The translations under genes and the position numbers were made by a program. Positions 10,355 through 20,335 of a stretch of DNA of 64,000 nucleotides are shown here, piece after piece. The notes under the pieces were generated by a model. The model was not told where the DNA came from and did not search any database. It saw only the letters and a list, made by a program, of their open reading frames with translations. Each line of letters begins with the position of its first letter. The stretch's first letter is position 1. Location: positions 88,311 to 152,310 of the forward strand of contig NZ_QZCH01000007.1 of NCBI RefSeq assembly GCF_003596335.1. The letters run 5' to 3'. This stretch comes from Motilimonas pumila (GTDB taxonomy: Bacteria > Pseudomonadota > Gammaproteobacteria > Enterobacterales > CBDFNC01).

Positions 10355-10433
10355 ACCCGCTGAGGTTGCACTCAGCGGGTATGTCATTTTTAATAGAGCT
10401 TGCCCGCCGCAAGTGAAACGCTGAGCGGGCAAG
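10355..10433. promoter_or_regulatory. Two strong hairpins between the megasynthase genes
   Basis: The 114-base gap contains ACCCGCTGAG/CTCAGCGGGT (10355-10364 and 10371-10380, perfect 10-bp stem, 6-base loop) and CTTGCCCGC/GCGGGCAAG (10399-10407 and 10425-10433, 9-bp stem). The second lies 8 bases after the PKS stop on the minus strand, without a T-run. Both contain a CTGAGCGGG/CCCGCTCAG-like core, so alternative pairing is possible. They may protect the 3' end of the upstream cistron, set relative expression of the two genes, or terminate partially. Confidence 0.55.
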
Positions 10434-10441
10434 TTGTTTTA

Positions 10442-13400
10442 TTAGTCAGACATTTCTTCGAGGTAGCGGTCTAAATCGGCTTCAGACAAGTCATCTAAGT
10501 GATGTAATAATTCACTGAACTCATGTTGCTGATCGATTTCGTGGGCAAAGGCGACCAAAGTCGGCGACTCAAATACTTGTTTAATCTCAAGCTCGATTTG
10601 CCAATTTTGGTTAACTTGAGCAATCAACCTTGTGGCCAATAAAGAGTGGCCACCAAGAGCAAAGAAGTCATCGTCCAAGCCGACTTGATCCAGCTCTAAC
10701 AGCTGTGCCCATATTGCTGCTAATGCTTGTTGGGTAGGCGTGTTTGGCGCTTGATATTGATGTACACTTTGTTGAAGTTGTGGACTCGGTAAGGCGTTAA
10801 CATCGAGTTTGCCGTTAAGGGTAAAAGGCAGTTCAGATAACACCACAAATGCGCTTGGCACCATGTAATCGGGCAGCTGTTGTGACAGGGCTTGCCGTGC
10901 TTGTTGACTCAGGGTATTTTGAGCGTCGGTTGGCGTTGGCACGATATAGGCGACCAATTTGCTTGGTGTGCCTTGGGCGATCACGGCGGCATCTTCAATG
11001 ATGGGGAGTGCTTGCAAGCAGGCTTGCACTTCACCAGGCTCCACCCGAAAGCCGCGTATTTGAACTTGTTGGTCCGCGCGGCCAAGAAACTCCAGCTGAC
11101 CATTGGCTAACCATCTCACCTTGTCACCGGTGCGATAAAGCCGCTGGTTTTGATGCTCCACAAAACGTTGCGCGGTCAGGCGAGGCTGTTGATGGTAGCC
11201 ATGTGCCACGCCGGGCCCGCCAATGTAAAGCTCACCCACAGCGCCAATAGGTTGTGGCGTCATGGCGGCATTTAAAACCCATGCCTGATGATTGGCCAGA
11301 GGTCGGCCGATACTTGGCGTATTGCCGACGCGAAGACCGGTTAATTCCACCTCTGTGACCACGTGAGTTTCAGTAGGACCATAATGGTTATGGATCTTGA
11401 CGCCTTGTTTCATTAGATCTGCCATAGCAGAGTTAATGCTGAAGGCTTCTCCGGCTAATACCACCTCGCGCAGTGCAGGCAGTTGCATTTGCTGCTGAGC
11501 CAAACTGTCCAACAGAAAACTGAACATTGCAGGCGCGCTGAATATGCGTTCAACTTGATGCGTTTGCAGGTAACTGATTAAGCCCTTGCCATCTAGCTTG
11601 AGGGGGTCAGGCAATAACACTAAGGGACTGCCGGTAAACCAACTGGTGGCAATTTCCTGAATTGACACGTCAAACGCAATGGACGCCAATTGCAACGTTG
11701 TTGCGGCCTGTTGCAAGCCTCGCTGATGCTGCACCAAGTGACTGATGGTTTGGTGGCTTTGAAGCACAGCTTTGGGTTTGCCTGTACTACCAGATGTGTA
11801 AATCAGGTAAGCCGGATCCGCCATGCTCAATGTATTTTGCTTCGGCGGGGCCTCGCTATATGTTGATAAATCTTGCCAGTCTTGAGAAGTAAGGTGCACG
11901 CCTGGAACCGTTAAGTGATCGAGGCTGTTGTCACTGAGCGTAATGATGGCCTCACAATCTGCCAACATTAACGCTAATCGTTGCTGCGGCGCACTGACAT
12001 CTAATGGTACATAAGCGGAGCCAGTTTTTAAGCTGGCTAAAATCGCGATGATAAGATCAGGTGAACGCGCCATCGCAATCGCAATGCGTTGATTTTTACC
12101 GGCACCATGGCTGATCAGCTTGTGAGCTAAACGATTGGCTTGTTGATTCAATTGATGCCATGTGAAACGTTGTTCAGCAAAGATCAGTGCTGTTTCATTG
12201 GCTTGGTGTATTGCCTGATGCTCTGCCAGTTGATGGATCAGCAGTGCTTGAGTCGTGAGGGTTTCTCCCTGAGCCATTTGCCTTAATTGTTGCGGGTCTC
12301 CCAGTACAATGTTGGCCAAAGGTTGGCTCGGATCTTGGCAAACGGCAGTAACAAGTTGCTCAAAGTGACGGCTTAGTTGCGAAATACTACTGGCTTCAAA
12401 CAAGTCTGTTGCGTATTCCCAATCAAGGCTTAAACCCTCTGCGGTTTCTACCATGTCTAGATTAAGGTCAAATTTTGCAAAAACGCTCTCATGAGGCAGT
12501 ACCTCAATTTTAATTCCTGGCAAGCTAGGTTGACTGGCTTGGTTATTTTGCAACGCCATCATCACCTGAAATAACGGCGCATGGCTTAAGCTACGTTCTG
12601 GTTGTAACTGGTCAACCAAATATTCAAATGGCAATTGGTGGTGCTCTAAAGCGGCCAAATGGGTCGACTTTGCTCTGGCAACTAACTGTTCAAAGTTGGG
12701 TTGGCCAGAAAGGTCATTTTTTAATACCAAGGTATTCACAAAAAAACCGACCAATTCAGCGATTTCGTGGCGGTCTCGGTTGGCTACCGGGGTGCCGAGA
12801 ACAATTTGCTCGGCGCCTGAGTATCGCTGTAGTAAGCTCGAAAAAGCGGCTTGCAGTACCACAAATAAGGTGGTGTCTAATTGCCTTGCTAATTGATTAA
12901 GCTGTTGTGTGAGATGAGCCGAGAAACGTTGCTTGATGCGTGCGCCGGTATAACTTGCGACGTTTGGCCTGCGTTTATCGGTTGGAATGCAATGCAAAGG
13001 TGCTAAATCGGCGAGCTCTTGTTGCCAAAAATCGAACAGTTTAGCCAGTGTTTGTTGATCAAGCTCTTGGCGCTGCCAGTGAGCATAATCGGCGTACTGT
13101 ATCGCTAGTTCAGGTATTTCTGGGGCGTGTTGCTGCGAATGGCCTTGGTATAAGGCGAGAATTTCTTTCTCAATAAGACTGCGCGACCAGCCGTCTGCGG
13201 CAATATGATGCATGGTCATAACTAACACGTATTCATCTTTGCACAAGTGAATTAAGCAAGCTCTGAGCATTAGATCTTTGCTTAAATCGAACTCCGTTTG
13301 GCTCTCTTGGTCAATCTGTGCCTGTAAAGCTTGCGCTTGCGCTGCGGCGTCCAGCTGGGAAAGATCATGTTGTTGTAAAGCAAATGATTCCCCTTCTATA

Positions 13401-16400
13401 ACTTGCTGGTTAACTTCACCATTAGCGTCAACCTGGTATACGGTTCGTAAAATATGATGGCGCAAAATAATGCCGCCAAGGGCTTGCTCTAGGGCCGCGA
13501 CATTCAGGCTGCCTTGAAGTTTCAAAACAGAAGGTAGGTTATATTGCGCTTTAGCCGTTTCGATCTGATCAATCAGCCACAGTCGTTGCTGCGAGAAGGA
13601 CAAAGGGGCTGGCAAGCTGTCGTTGTTACGACGGCTAATTGCAACAGAGCCAGTGCTGACGGTCTGTAGCTTTTCTTCAGCATTGTCAGCTTGGGCTCCG
13701 GTGGCCAGTGGACCGGCCAATAAAAAGGCCACAATCGCGTTCACGCTAGGATGTTTAAGCACTAAGGTTGCTGGCAGTTTTAAGCTCAACGCTGCTTGTA
13801 AGCGATTCTTAAAATCCATTGACATGAGAGAGTTCAGACCATACTCAAACACATTACGGCCATTATCCACTTGCTCAGCAGACGCTAGGCCGATGACCTC
13901 TGCCAGTAAGCCTGCTACGGTAGTTTGTAACAGGGCTTTTTGATCCGCTTGAGGCGTTTGTTGCCATACGCTGATAAAATCTTGCTGCTCGGACTCGCTT
14001 GCTTGGTAAAAACGCGCAAACAAGGTCTTACCGGCGGGGTTAGGGAATTGTTGTAAGATTTTTTGCCAATCAAGCTCAAACACGCCGCCCTGAGCCACAC
14101 CGTGACTTAAGAGTTGATCCATCGCTGCTAAGCCTTGAGCATTGCTAAGCGCAGCCATCCCTGCATCACTCATACGTTGAATATCATTATCTGCTAGGTT
14201 TGCCGCCATGCCTGCGTCAGCCCATGGCCCCCAGTTAACACTTAAGGCTGCTAAGCCTAGGCTCTGACGATAATGACATAAGCTATCCATAAACGTATTC
14301 GCGGCGGCGTAGTTACTTTGACCTGCCCAGCCTACAACCGCGGCGATGGAAGAAAAGCACACAAACACATCAAGTTGAAGGGGGAGGCTGGCCTGATGTA
14401 AGTTCCAACTACCGGTTACTTTAGGCTGTAGTACTTTGTCAAATTGAGCCTTGTTTTGACTTGCGATGGTGCCGTCAGCCAATACTCCGGCGGAATGAAT
14501 AATGCCTTTAAGTGGGCACGTTGAACGATTGAACTCCTTAATAACCGCTTCAATTTGTGGGTAGTCTGATACATCGGCTTGGCGCCAAGATACTTGGCAG
14601 CCCATTGCCTGCGCTTTTGCTATGGCGATTAACGCTTGCTCGCTTGGCGCTCGGCGGCCGATCAAAACAATGTGTCCGGCGCCTTGCTGCGCTAGCCAAT
14701 CGAGAATGGTTAAACCCAGCCCGCCAAGCCCACCGGTTACCATATAACAGGCGTCACTGCGAATGTAATCGGGGTTGATACCGTGACAAACGGGAACTTG
14801 TAAAGTGCTGATGGGCAGTTGTAATAACTCCCCGGCGCCCTGTTGCCAATAACGGGAGAGTTGATTGACGGATTGGATAGACGCAGGTGCTATCAATGCA
14901 TCATATTGCCCCGATTGGTGGCATAGCTGGATTAAGCCTTGCTCATTGATTGGCTGGTGTTGCCAGCTTGCGGGACTTAAATGACGTACTGTAATTTGTC
15001 GTTCGATAAGACCTTGCTGGGTTTTGGGCGCTAATACTAAGTCGCGATTGAGGTTTAAGAACGTTCCGAGTACGCCAAGCTGAGATAAGGCTTTGTCAAT
15101 AAACTGGCCTGTTAAATCACTGACCAGTATTTGATATTCGGCATCGGTGACCGTGGCAAAGGCAAAGCTTTGTTGACTGAACACTTGAGCCACCCCGGCG
15201 GCTAACAGCTGACTTTGGTTGGCGGTATTTTGTACCGTGGCGACAACGGGGATCTTGCGGCTAAGGGCGACTTGAACAAAAGCCATGTTGGGTAAACAAT
15301 CTGCATTTTGTACCAGAATAGGTTGCTGCTTATTTGCTTGTGACAAGGCTTCAGCGGCAAATGCAAGACTGGACAAATGCAGTTGGCGCAAAGCCTCAGT
15401 GTTAACGTTTTGCTGGCTTAGGTTGATGACATGCTGAGCGTCAACCAGGATTTCGCCGGCGATGCCTTGTTGCTGGATAAGTAACACTTCATCGCCAATA
15501 TCAAAGCCTGTCACACTACTACCGGTCGCGCAAACTTCAGCCCAAACATCACAAAGGCCTTGTAATTGACTCGATGCGCCACCGGCTTGACTGAAACAGG
15601 TATTGATTTGCACCGCCTTTAGCTTCAGCTGGTTTGCCGTTGGCATAGGCAGGGTTTGTTGAACCGCGGTTACTTCGCCATTATGTGTTTTCAATGCAAA
15701 ATGGTGTTGTGCTTGCTTTTCGGTTGGCTGGTGGGCTTGCTGGCTTAAGTGTTGTGAAGTGGCACTGACAAGCTGGTGGTAATAGCGTTGTGCTTTTTCT
15801 GAGTGATGACGCAGAGCCACTTCTTGCTGATAATCAGCGCGTAAGAGTTCCTCTATGACAGGGTCAGACGACAAGGTCAGCGCATGATCGATATCGATTA
15901 AGCGAGTCTGATATGCTGGGTATTCAGCAGCGAAGACGCGGCCAAAACCCCACAATGGTGTCTGCCACAATTGTAATGGTTCACTGTCTTGGTAGTGGTC
16001 CGCGCTCACTCGCTGGCTGGCTAAGGTGATAAAACAGACTTGATTTAGCTTCTGCCAGCCGACCTGTTCGATGGCTTGTGTCAGTGCCATTGGTAAAACC
16101 GCGCTTGAATGACATGCTTGCTGCATTTGTTCGCCGTTAAGCGATGTTATCCCATTGGCCAAGGTGTGTTGGGGTAAATAAATCAGTGAATCTGCGTCAG
16201 TAAAGGGCGCCAATGCTTGGCTCAAATCTGCCGCAGTGTAATCAGCACTATGGTCAATTGCCAGGTAATCACAAGTTTGGTTTGCGGCCAGTAGTGCTTG
16301 TTGAAGCTTAATGCCTTGCTGTTCAAGCCCGACAATTAGCCAGTGTTTCTTTTCACTGTTTGGTGCAAGCTCTGTGCTTGTTTTATCCTTTTGCCATTCA

Positions 16401-19400
16401 AACATGTATTCAATGGGTAATGCATTAGCGTGTTCAATCTGGGTTTTACTGGCAACGAGTTCAACGCCTAATACCTCCACTGTGACTTGGCCGTCAGGGT
16501 CGCAAATGATGATATCGCCACGAATATGCTCGTTGTCTTTGAACAGTGTATTGAGAAAAGCATACCCTTGCGCCTGCGGCTTTTTATGTAAAACCAATTG
16601 TTTAATAGCAACGGGTAAAAAGCCTGAATCGATAGTGGCAAAGAGACTTTGAAAAGCGGCGTCTAAAATACTGGGGTGCAAATGGTATTGGCTAAGATTT
16701 GCAGCCAACTTAGCCCCTAGCTGGTAAGCAATTAATGACTGCTGATCACTGTGCTGGGCCCACTGCACGCCTTGAAAGCTTTCTTGGTAGGTCAAGCCAA
16801 GTTGATGACAGTGTTGGTAAAACGCCGTTTGTTCAAGGCGTTTAGGAAGCCCTTGCTTTAAAGCAGAAATATCCAGTTGCGTTTTTTGTGGGGCGGGGGG
16901 CAGCTCACTAATAGTTCCTGCACTGTATCTTTGCCACTGTCCAGACTCGCTGTTGAGTGCTGTTACACTAAAATCCCCTGTTTGGCTGTCAAACTGGGTT
17001 TCTATGGTGTGGCTTTCTGCAATGAAAAAGGCACGTTCGAATCGAATGTTTTCCAAGCTAAGCTGAGAGTTTTCGCTGGTTTCACAGGCTAACGCCAGTG
17101 CCATCTCAATGTAAGCGGCCCCCGGATAAACGACTTCAGATTCAACTTGGTGGTCGCCAATATAAGTAAGGTCTTGCAATTCAAACTGTTTTTGCCAAAT
17201 GGCTGACGTTGATTTTAAGCGACAACCAAGTAACGGGTGTTGTTCCTCTTCAAAGCCATTTTGACTTCGGATGTTTTTGATCCGCGTTTGCTGCACTTCC
17301 ACTGACTCATGCCAGTAGCTTTGATGTTGCCATGGGTAATTCGGCAGGTCGATAAACTGTCCTTGTTGCGGATAAAGCTGCTGCCAATTAAGCGCTATCC
17401 CACCACAGTGCAACTGAGCCAGGCTTTGTTGTAGCATCAGGTTATCGTCTTGCTTTCGCTGCATGGTCGTCACTACAAGGCTGTCATCCAAATCCACAAG
17501 ATTATTTTTAATCGAGCTGGCTAATGCTGCGTGTGGTGCGATTTCTAAAAATACTTGATAACCATCCGCTACCATACTTTCTATGGCGGCTTGAAAGTAC
17601 ACGGGCTCTCGCACATTATCTGGCCAATATTCGGCATTCCAAGCTTCAGTCGTGGCTTGTTTGCCTGTTACAGTGGAGTAAATAGGAATGCTTGGAGTGG
17701 CGACTTTTAGACCTGCCAGGTTGGCTATCAGCGGCGCTTTAAGTTTGTCCATCACTGGGCTGTGGTAGGGAACGGCCACTTTCAACATTCTGGCGAAAAT
17801 ACCTTGTTCGTCCAGTTGTTGCGCTATGTGAGTCAAAGCTTGCTCGTCACCTGACAGAGTTATGGCTTGTTCGCTATTGATGGCGCCAATTGACACCTTG
17901 TCTTCAATGCCTGCTAAGTAGGGGGCGAGAGCAGTTTTGCTCAGTGCTACAGCCAACATCTTACCTTCACCTTCGGTGGTGGCTTGCAGTTGACTACGTT
18001 GATAAATTACCCGAATGGCCGAGTCGAAATCCAGAGCGCCAGCGATATAACTGGCAGCCACTTCACCTGCACTGTGTCCAACAATGGCTGCGGGCTTGAC
18101 ATGCCAACTCTTTAATAACGCAGCAATAGCAACTTGTGTTGCGAAAATAGCCGGCTGGGCAATGTCGGTTTGATGGATTAAATGCTCGTCGTCACTGTGA
18201 TAAATTTTGTCTGTTAAGGACCAACCAGTATAACGGGCTAAAGCCTGATCGCATTGGTCCATGGCTTCTCGAAATACCGGCTCTTGTTGATATAAGCTTT
18301 TTCCCATCGCCGGCCAAGTGGTGCCCATGCCTGAAAATACAAACGCAATTTTTTGATTGCTGTTAGACAGAGCTTTACCTTGGCATGTACTTGGGTGGTT
18401 ATCGCCTTCGATAAATGCCTGTAGCCCTTGGCATAACTGCGCGATATTGTGTCCGGATACTGTCATCCGAAAGGCATGGTGGTCTCGTTTAGTGCTGGCG
18501 CTATAACATATATCGTGAAGGGGCTTGGCCGTACTCTCTGCGCTGTCATCGCTAAGGGCAGAAAGCATATCAAGGTATTTTTTTGCTAGTTGTTTAAGGG
18601 CGCTGGGTGACTTTGCACTCAGGGGTAAGAGCTTTAATAAGCTATTGATAACCGGTTGTTGATCTTTGGCCCGATTTTGCGCCTGCGGAGTGTGTTGCAG
18701 CACTACGTTGGCATTCGTACCACCAAAACCAAATGAGTTAACCACGGCATTTCTTGTGCCGCCATCTGTTTCAGGCCAAGGTTGCTCAGTGGCAGCTATT
18801 TCCAGATTCAGTTTTTCTAAATCTATTTTTGGGTTGGTGTTGTGATAGTGGATATTTTGTGGGATCACCCCATGCTGCATGGCTTTAACGGTTTTAATCA
18901 AGCCCGCCATACCGGCTGCTGCTTCGGTGTGGCCAATGTTACTTTTGACAGAGCCTATGACACATTTGGCCTGTTGCTCGGGTCTTGGACCAAAAAGCGC
19001 GCCCAAGGCATTTACTTCAATTGGATCGCCTACGGCAGTGCCGGTGCCATGGGCTTCTGCATATTGAACGTCTTGAGGTGAAATTTTCGCCTGTTGTAAG
19101 GTTTTTTCGAGCAGTTTCTTTTGCGAGTCGCCGTTTGGCACTGTGATCCCGACGGTTTGTCCATCTTGGTTGACACCAGTGGCTTTAATAACTGCAAGAA
19201 TGTTATCGCCTGCGGCGACAGCATCGGATAATTTTTTGACCAGTACGAGGCCTGCTCCTTCACTGCGCACATAGCCATTCGCTGCCGCATCAAAGCTCTG
19301 GCATTTGGTATCGGGCGAGAGCATCGACGCTTTACAGATAGACATGGTCAGCTCAGGGCGTAATAGGATATTGACCCCGCCTGCGATAGCCATTTTACTG

Positions 19401-20032
19401 TCTCCGCTATGAATGGCTTTACAAGCCATATCAAGGGCAACTAATGAAGATGAACATGCGGTATCCAGAGTGACGCTGGGGCCAATTAAGTCGTAGCAAT
19501 ATGAGATCCGGTTAGCCGTTAATGTCATGGAAGGCCCCGTCGCCGAGTGGCTGCTCATCATTCCCTTTGCGCTTGAGTCGAGCTGAATTTGCTCATAGTC
19601 ATGCATGAATTGGCCAATATACACAGCGGTATCTGAGCCCTTAAGCTGACTGCCTGCGATCCCTGCATTTTCAAATAGCTCTTCGGTGAGCTCTAGCAAC
19701 CAGCGATGTTGGGGATCAATATGGGGCGCTTCTTTTGGCGTAATATTGAAAAATTGTGGATCAAACTTATCAATGTTTTGTAGGAAACCACCGCGGTTAA
19801 CGTACATTTTGTTGGCTTTATCTTTGTCACTGTCGAACCAAGCCTGGGTGTCCCAACGATCATTTGGGACATCAATGATGCCGTCTCCCGCGTTTAAAAG
19901 AAATTGCCAAAAGGCTTGAGGGGAGTCGATATTGCCAGGGTAACGACAGGATAAACTTATAATGGCAATGTCGTTTTCTTTGTCCGTTGCGTAACTCGTT
20001 GGCGCAGTGTTTTGAATGTCTGAAACGTTCAT
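10442..20032 (-). CDS. Hybrid PKS-NRPS: KS-AT-DH-(degenerate ER)-KR-ACP-C-A(Pro)-PCP
   Basis: A 3196-residue type I PKS module fused to an NRPS module. Approximate domains from the ATG: KS 20-440 (DTACSSS Cys193, AEAHGTGT, KSNIGHTEAAAG); AT 560-860 (GHSAGE Ser654, later VPYHSP); DH 930-1200 (HQVESEVVYP with His961, and LDAAFQ Asp1124); KR structural half 1210-1420; ER remnant about 1445-1670; KR 1760-1960 (GGLGGLG, Ser/Tyr1908 in SNYAAAN); ACP 2030-2110 (GLNSL Ser2068); C 2140-2560 (HHIAADGWS); A 2620-3080; PCP 3100-3170 (LGGHSL); acidic tail LSEADLDRYLEEMSD. The A code reads D-V-Q-F-V-A-H-V-V-K, matching proline codes. There is no loading module, so the KS should take an acyl group from elsewhere. 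ATG at 20032 (GGAAA upstream) is preferred to an in-frame TTG at 20089. This is the first enzyme of the line and hands acyl-Pro to the next protein. Confidence 0.93.
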   Translation of the reverse strand: MNVSDIQNTAPTSYATDKENDIAIISLSCRYPGNIDSPQAFWQFLLNAGDGIIDVPNDRWDTQAWFDSDKDKANKMYVNRGGFLQNIDKFDPQFFNITPKEAPHIDPQHRWLLELTEELFENAGIAGSQLKGSDTAVYIGQFMHDYEQIQLDSSAKGMMSSHSATGPSMTLTANRISYCYDLIGPSVTLDTACSSSLVALDMACKAIHSGDSKMAIAGGVNILLRPELTMSICKASMLSPDTKCQSFDAAANGYVRSEGAGLVLVKKLSDAVAAGDNILAVIKATGVNQDGQTVGITVPNGDSQKKLLEKTLQQAKISPQDVQYAEAHGTGTAVGDPIEVNALGALFGPRPEQQAKCVIGSVKSNIGHTEAAAGMAGLIKTVKAMQHGVIPQNIHYHNTNPKIDLEKLNLEIAATEQPWPETDGGTRNAVVNSFGFGGTNANVVLQHTPQAQNRAKDQQPVINSLLKLLPLSAKSPSALKQLAKKYLDMLSALSDDSAESTAKPLHDICYSASTKRDHHAFRMTVSGHNIAQLCQGLQAFIEGDNHPSTCQGKALSNSNQKIAFVFSGMGTTWPAMGKSLYQQEPVFREAMDQCDQALARYTGWSLTDKIYHSDDEHLIHQTDIAQPAIFATQVAIAALLKSWHVKPAAIVGHSAGEVAASYIAGALDFDSAIRVIYQRSQLQATTEGEGKMLAVALSKTALAPYLAGIEDKVSIGAINSEQAITLSGDEQALTHIAQQLDEQGIFARMLKVAVPYHSPVMDKLKAPLIANLAGLKVATPSIPIYSTVTGKQATTEAWNAEYWPDNVREPVYFQAAIESMVADGYQVFLEIAPHAALASSIKNNLVDLDDSLVVTTMQRKQDDNLMLQQSLAQLHCGGIALNWQQLYPQQGQFIDLPNYPWQHQSYWHESVEVQQTRIKNIRSQNGFEEEQHPLLGCRLKSTSAIWQKQFELQDLTYIGDHQVESEVVYPGAAYIEMALALACETSENSQLSLENIRFERAFFIAESHTIETQFDSQTGDFSVTALNSESGQWQRYSAGTISELPPAPQKTQLDISALKQGLPKRLEQTAFYQHCHQLGLTYQESFQGVQWAQHSDQQSLIAYQLGAKLAANLSQYHLHPSILDAAFQSLFATIDSGFLPVAIKQLVLHKKPQAQGYAFLNTLFKDNEHIRGDIIICDPDGQVTVEVLGVELVASKTQIEHANALPIEYMFEWQKDKTSTELAPNSEKKHWLIVGLEQQGIKLQQALLAANQTCDYLAIDHSADYTAADLSQALAPFTDADSLIYLPQHTLANGITSLNGEQMQQACHSSAVLPMALTQAIEQVGWQKLNQVCFITLASQRVSADHYQDSEPLQLWQTPLWGFGRVFAAEYPAYQTRLIDIDHALTLSSDPVIEELLRADYQQEVALRHHSEKAQRYYHQLVSATSQHLSQQAHQPTEKQAQHHFALKTHNGEVTAVQQTLPMPTANQLKLKAVQINTCFSQAGGASSQLQGLCDVWAEVCATGSSVTGFDIGDEVLLIQQQGIAGEILVDAQHVINLSQQNVNTEALRQLHLSSLAFAAEALSQANKQQPILVQNADCLPNMAFVQVALSRKIPVVATVQNTANQSQLLAAGVAQVFSQQSFAFATVTDAEYQILVSDLTGQFIDKALSQLGVLGTFLNLNRDLVLAPKTQQGLIERQITVRHLSPASWQHQPINEQGLIQLCHQSGQYDALIAPASIQSVNQLSRYWQQGAGELLQLPISTLQVPVCHGINPDYIRSDACYMVTGGLGGLGLTILDWLAQQGAGHIVLIGRRAPSEQALIAIAKAQAMGCQVSWRQADVSDYPQIEAVIKEFNRSTCPLKGIIHSAGVLADGTIASQNKAQFDKVLQPKVTGSWNLHQASLPLQLDVFVCFSSIAAVVGWAGQSNYAAANTFMDSLCHYRQSLGLAALSVNWGPWADAGMAANLADNDIQRMSDAGMAALSNAQGLAAMDQLLSHGVAQGGVFELDWQKILQQFPNPAGKTLFARFYQASESEQQDFISVWQQTPQADQKALLQTTVAGLLAEVIGLASAEQVDNGRNVFEYGLNSLMSMDFKNRLQAALSLKLPATLVLKHPSVNAIVAFLLAGPLATGAQADNAEEKLQTVSTGSVAISRRNNDSLPAPLSFSQQRLWLIDQIETAKAQYNLPSVLKLQGSLNVAALEQALGGIILRHHILRTVYQVDANGEVNQQVIEGESFALQQHDLSQLDAAAQAQALQAQIDQESQTEFDLSKDLMLRACLIHLCKDEYVLVMTMHHIAADGWSRSLIEKEILALYQGHSQQHAPEIPELAIQYADYAHWQRQELDQQTLAKLFDFWQQELADLAPLHCIPTDKRRPNVASYTGARIKQRFSAHLTQQLNQLARQLDTTLFVVLQAAFSSLLQRYSGAEQIVLGTPVANRDRHEIAELVGFFVNTLVLKNDLSGQPNFEQLVARAKSTHLAALEHHQLPFEYLVDQLQPERSLSHAPLFQVMMALQNNQASQPSLPGIKIEVLPHESVFAKFDLNLDMVETAEGLSLDWEYATDLFEASSISQLSRHFEQLVTAVCQDPSQPLANIVLGDPQQLRQMAQGETLTTQALLIHQLAEHQAIHQANETALIFAEQRFTWHQLNQQANRLAHKLISHGAGKNQRIAIAMARSPDLIIAILASLKTGSAYVPLDVSAPQQRLALMLADCEAIITLSDNSLDHLTVPGVHLTSQDWQDLSTYSEAPPKQNTLSMADPAYLIYTSGSTGKPKAVLQSHQTISHLVQHQRGLQQAATTLQLASIAFDVSIQEIATSWFTGSPLVLLPDPLKLDGKGLISYLQTHQVERIFSAPAMFSFLLDSLAQQQMQLPALREVVLAGEAFSINSAMADLMKQGVKIHNHYGPTETHVVTEVELTGLRVGNTPSIGRPLANHQAWVLNAAMTPQPIGAVGELYIGGPGVAHGYHQQPRLTAQRFVEHQNQRLYRTGDKVRWLANGQLEFLGRADQQVQIRGFRVEPGEVQACLQALPIIEDAAVIAQGTPSKLVAYIVPTPTDAQNTLSQQARQALSQQLPDYMVPSAFVVLSELPFTLNGKLDVNALPSPQLQQSVHQYQAPNTPTQQALAAIWAQLLELDQVGLDDDFFALGGHSLLATRLIAQVNQNWQIELEIKQVFESPTLVAFAHEIDQQHEFSELLHHLDDLSEADLDRYLEEMSD

Positions 20033-20253
20033 GACTATTTCCGTAGTAATAAATACTTGATGGCTTACAACTGTTATTCGTTGTTTCAATCAACAAGTTT
20101 AAAAACTCATAAACTGGCTTAAACGGCCACGTTTAGAGCATGAATACTATTTGGAATAGGCGAATTAAAGGTGTTGAAAAAATACCGCAGCTTGCAAATC
20201 GCAAACTATTTTTAGACACATCGCTATCCTTAGCTTCTCATCTAAAATAACGC

Positions 20254-20268
20254 TGACGTACTACGTCA
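20254..20268. promoter_or_regulatory. Perfect 15-bp palindrome upstream of the PKS gene
   Basis: TGACGTA-C-TACGTCA is perfectly symmetric and lies 222 bases upstream of the PKS start codon. Its size and symmetry fit the operator of a dimeric HTH regulator. The regulator is not in the window. Its position suggests control of the leftward megasynthase operon, the rightward tiny ORFs, or both. Function is inferred from symmetry only. Confidence 0.45.
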
Positions 20269-20335
20269 TCTAATCAACATTATTATTAATTAATGGAGCT
20301 CAGCGATGTTAAAACAACAAAATGTCGCTTTCAAT

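Noticed and set aside
16311..16652. 113-codon ORF antisense to the PKS
   Set aside because: It lies opposite the DH-KR linker region with no ribosome site or domain.
20033..20089. A 19-codon N-terminal extension of the PKS from TTG at 20089
   Set aside because: ATG at 20032 has a better ribosome site, and the extension is outside the KS domain.
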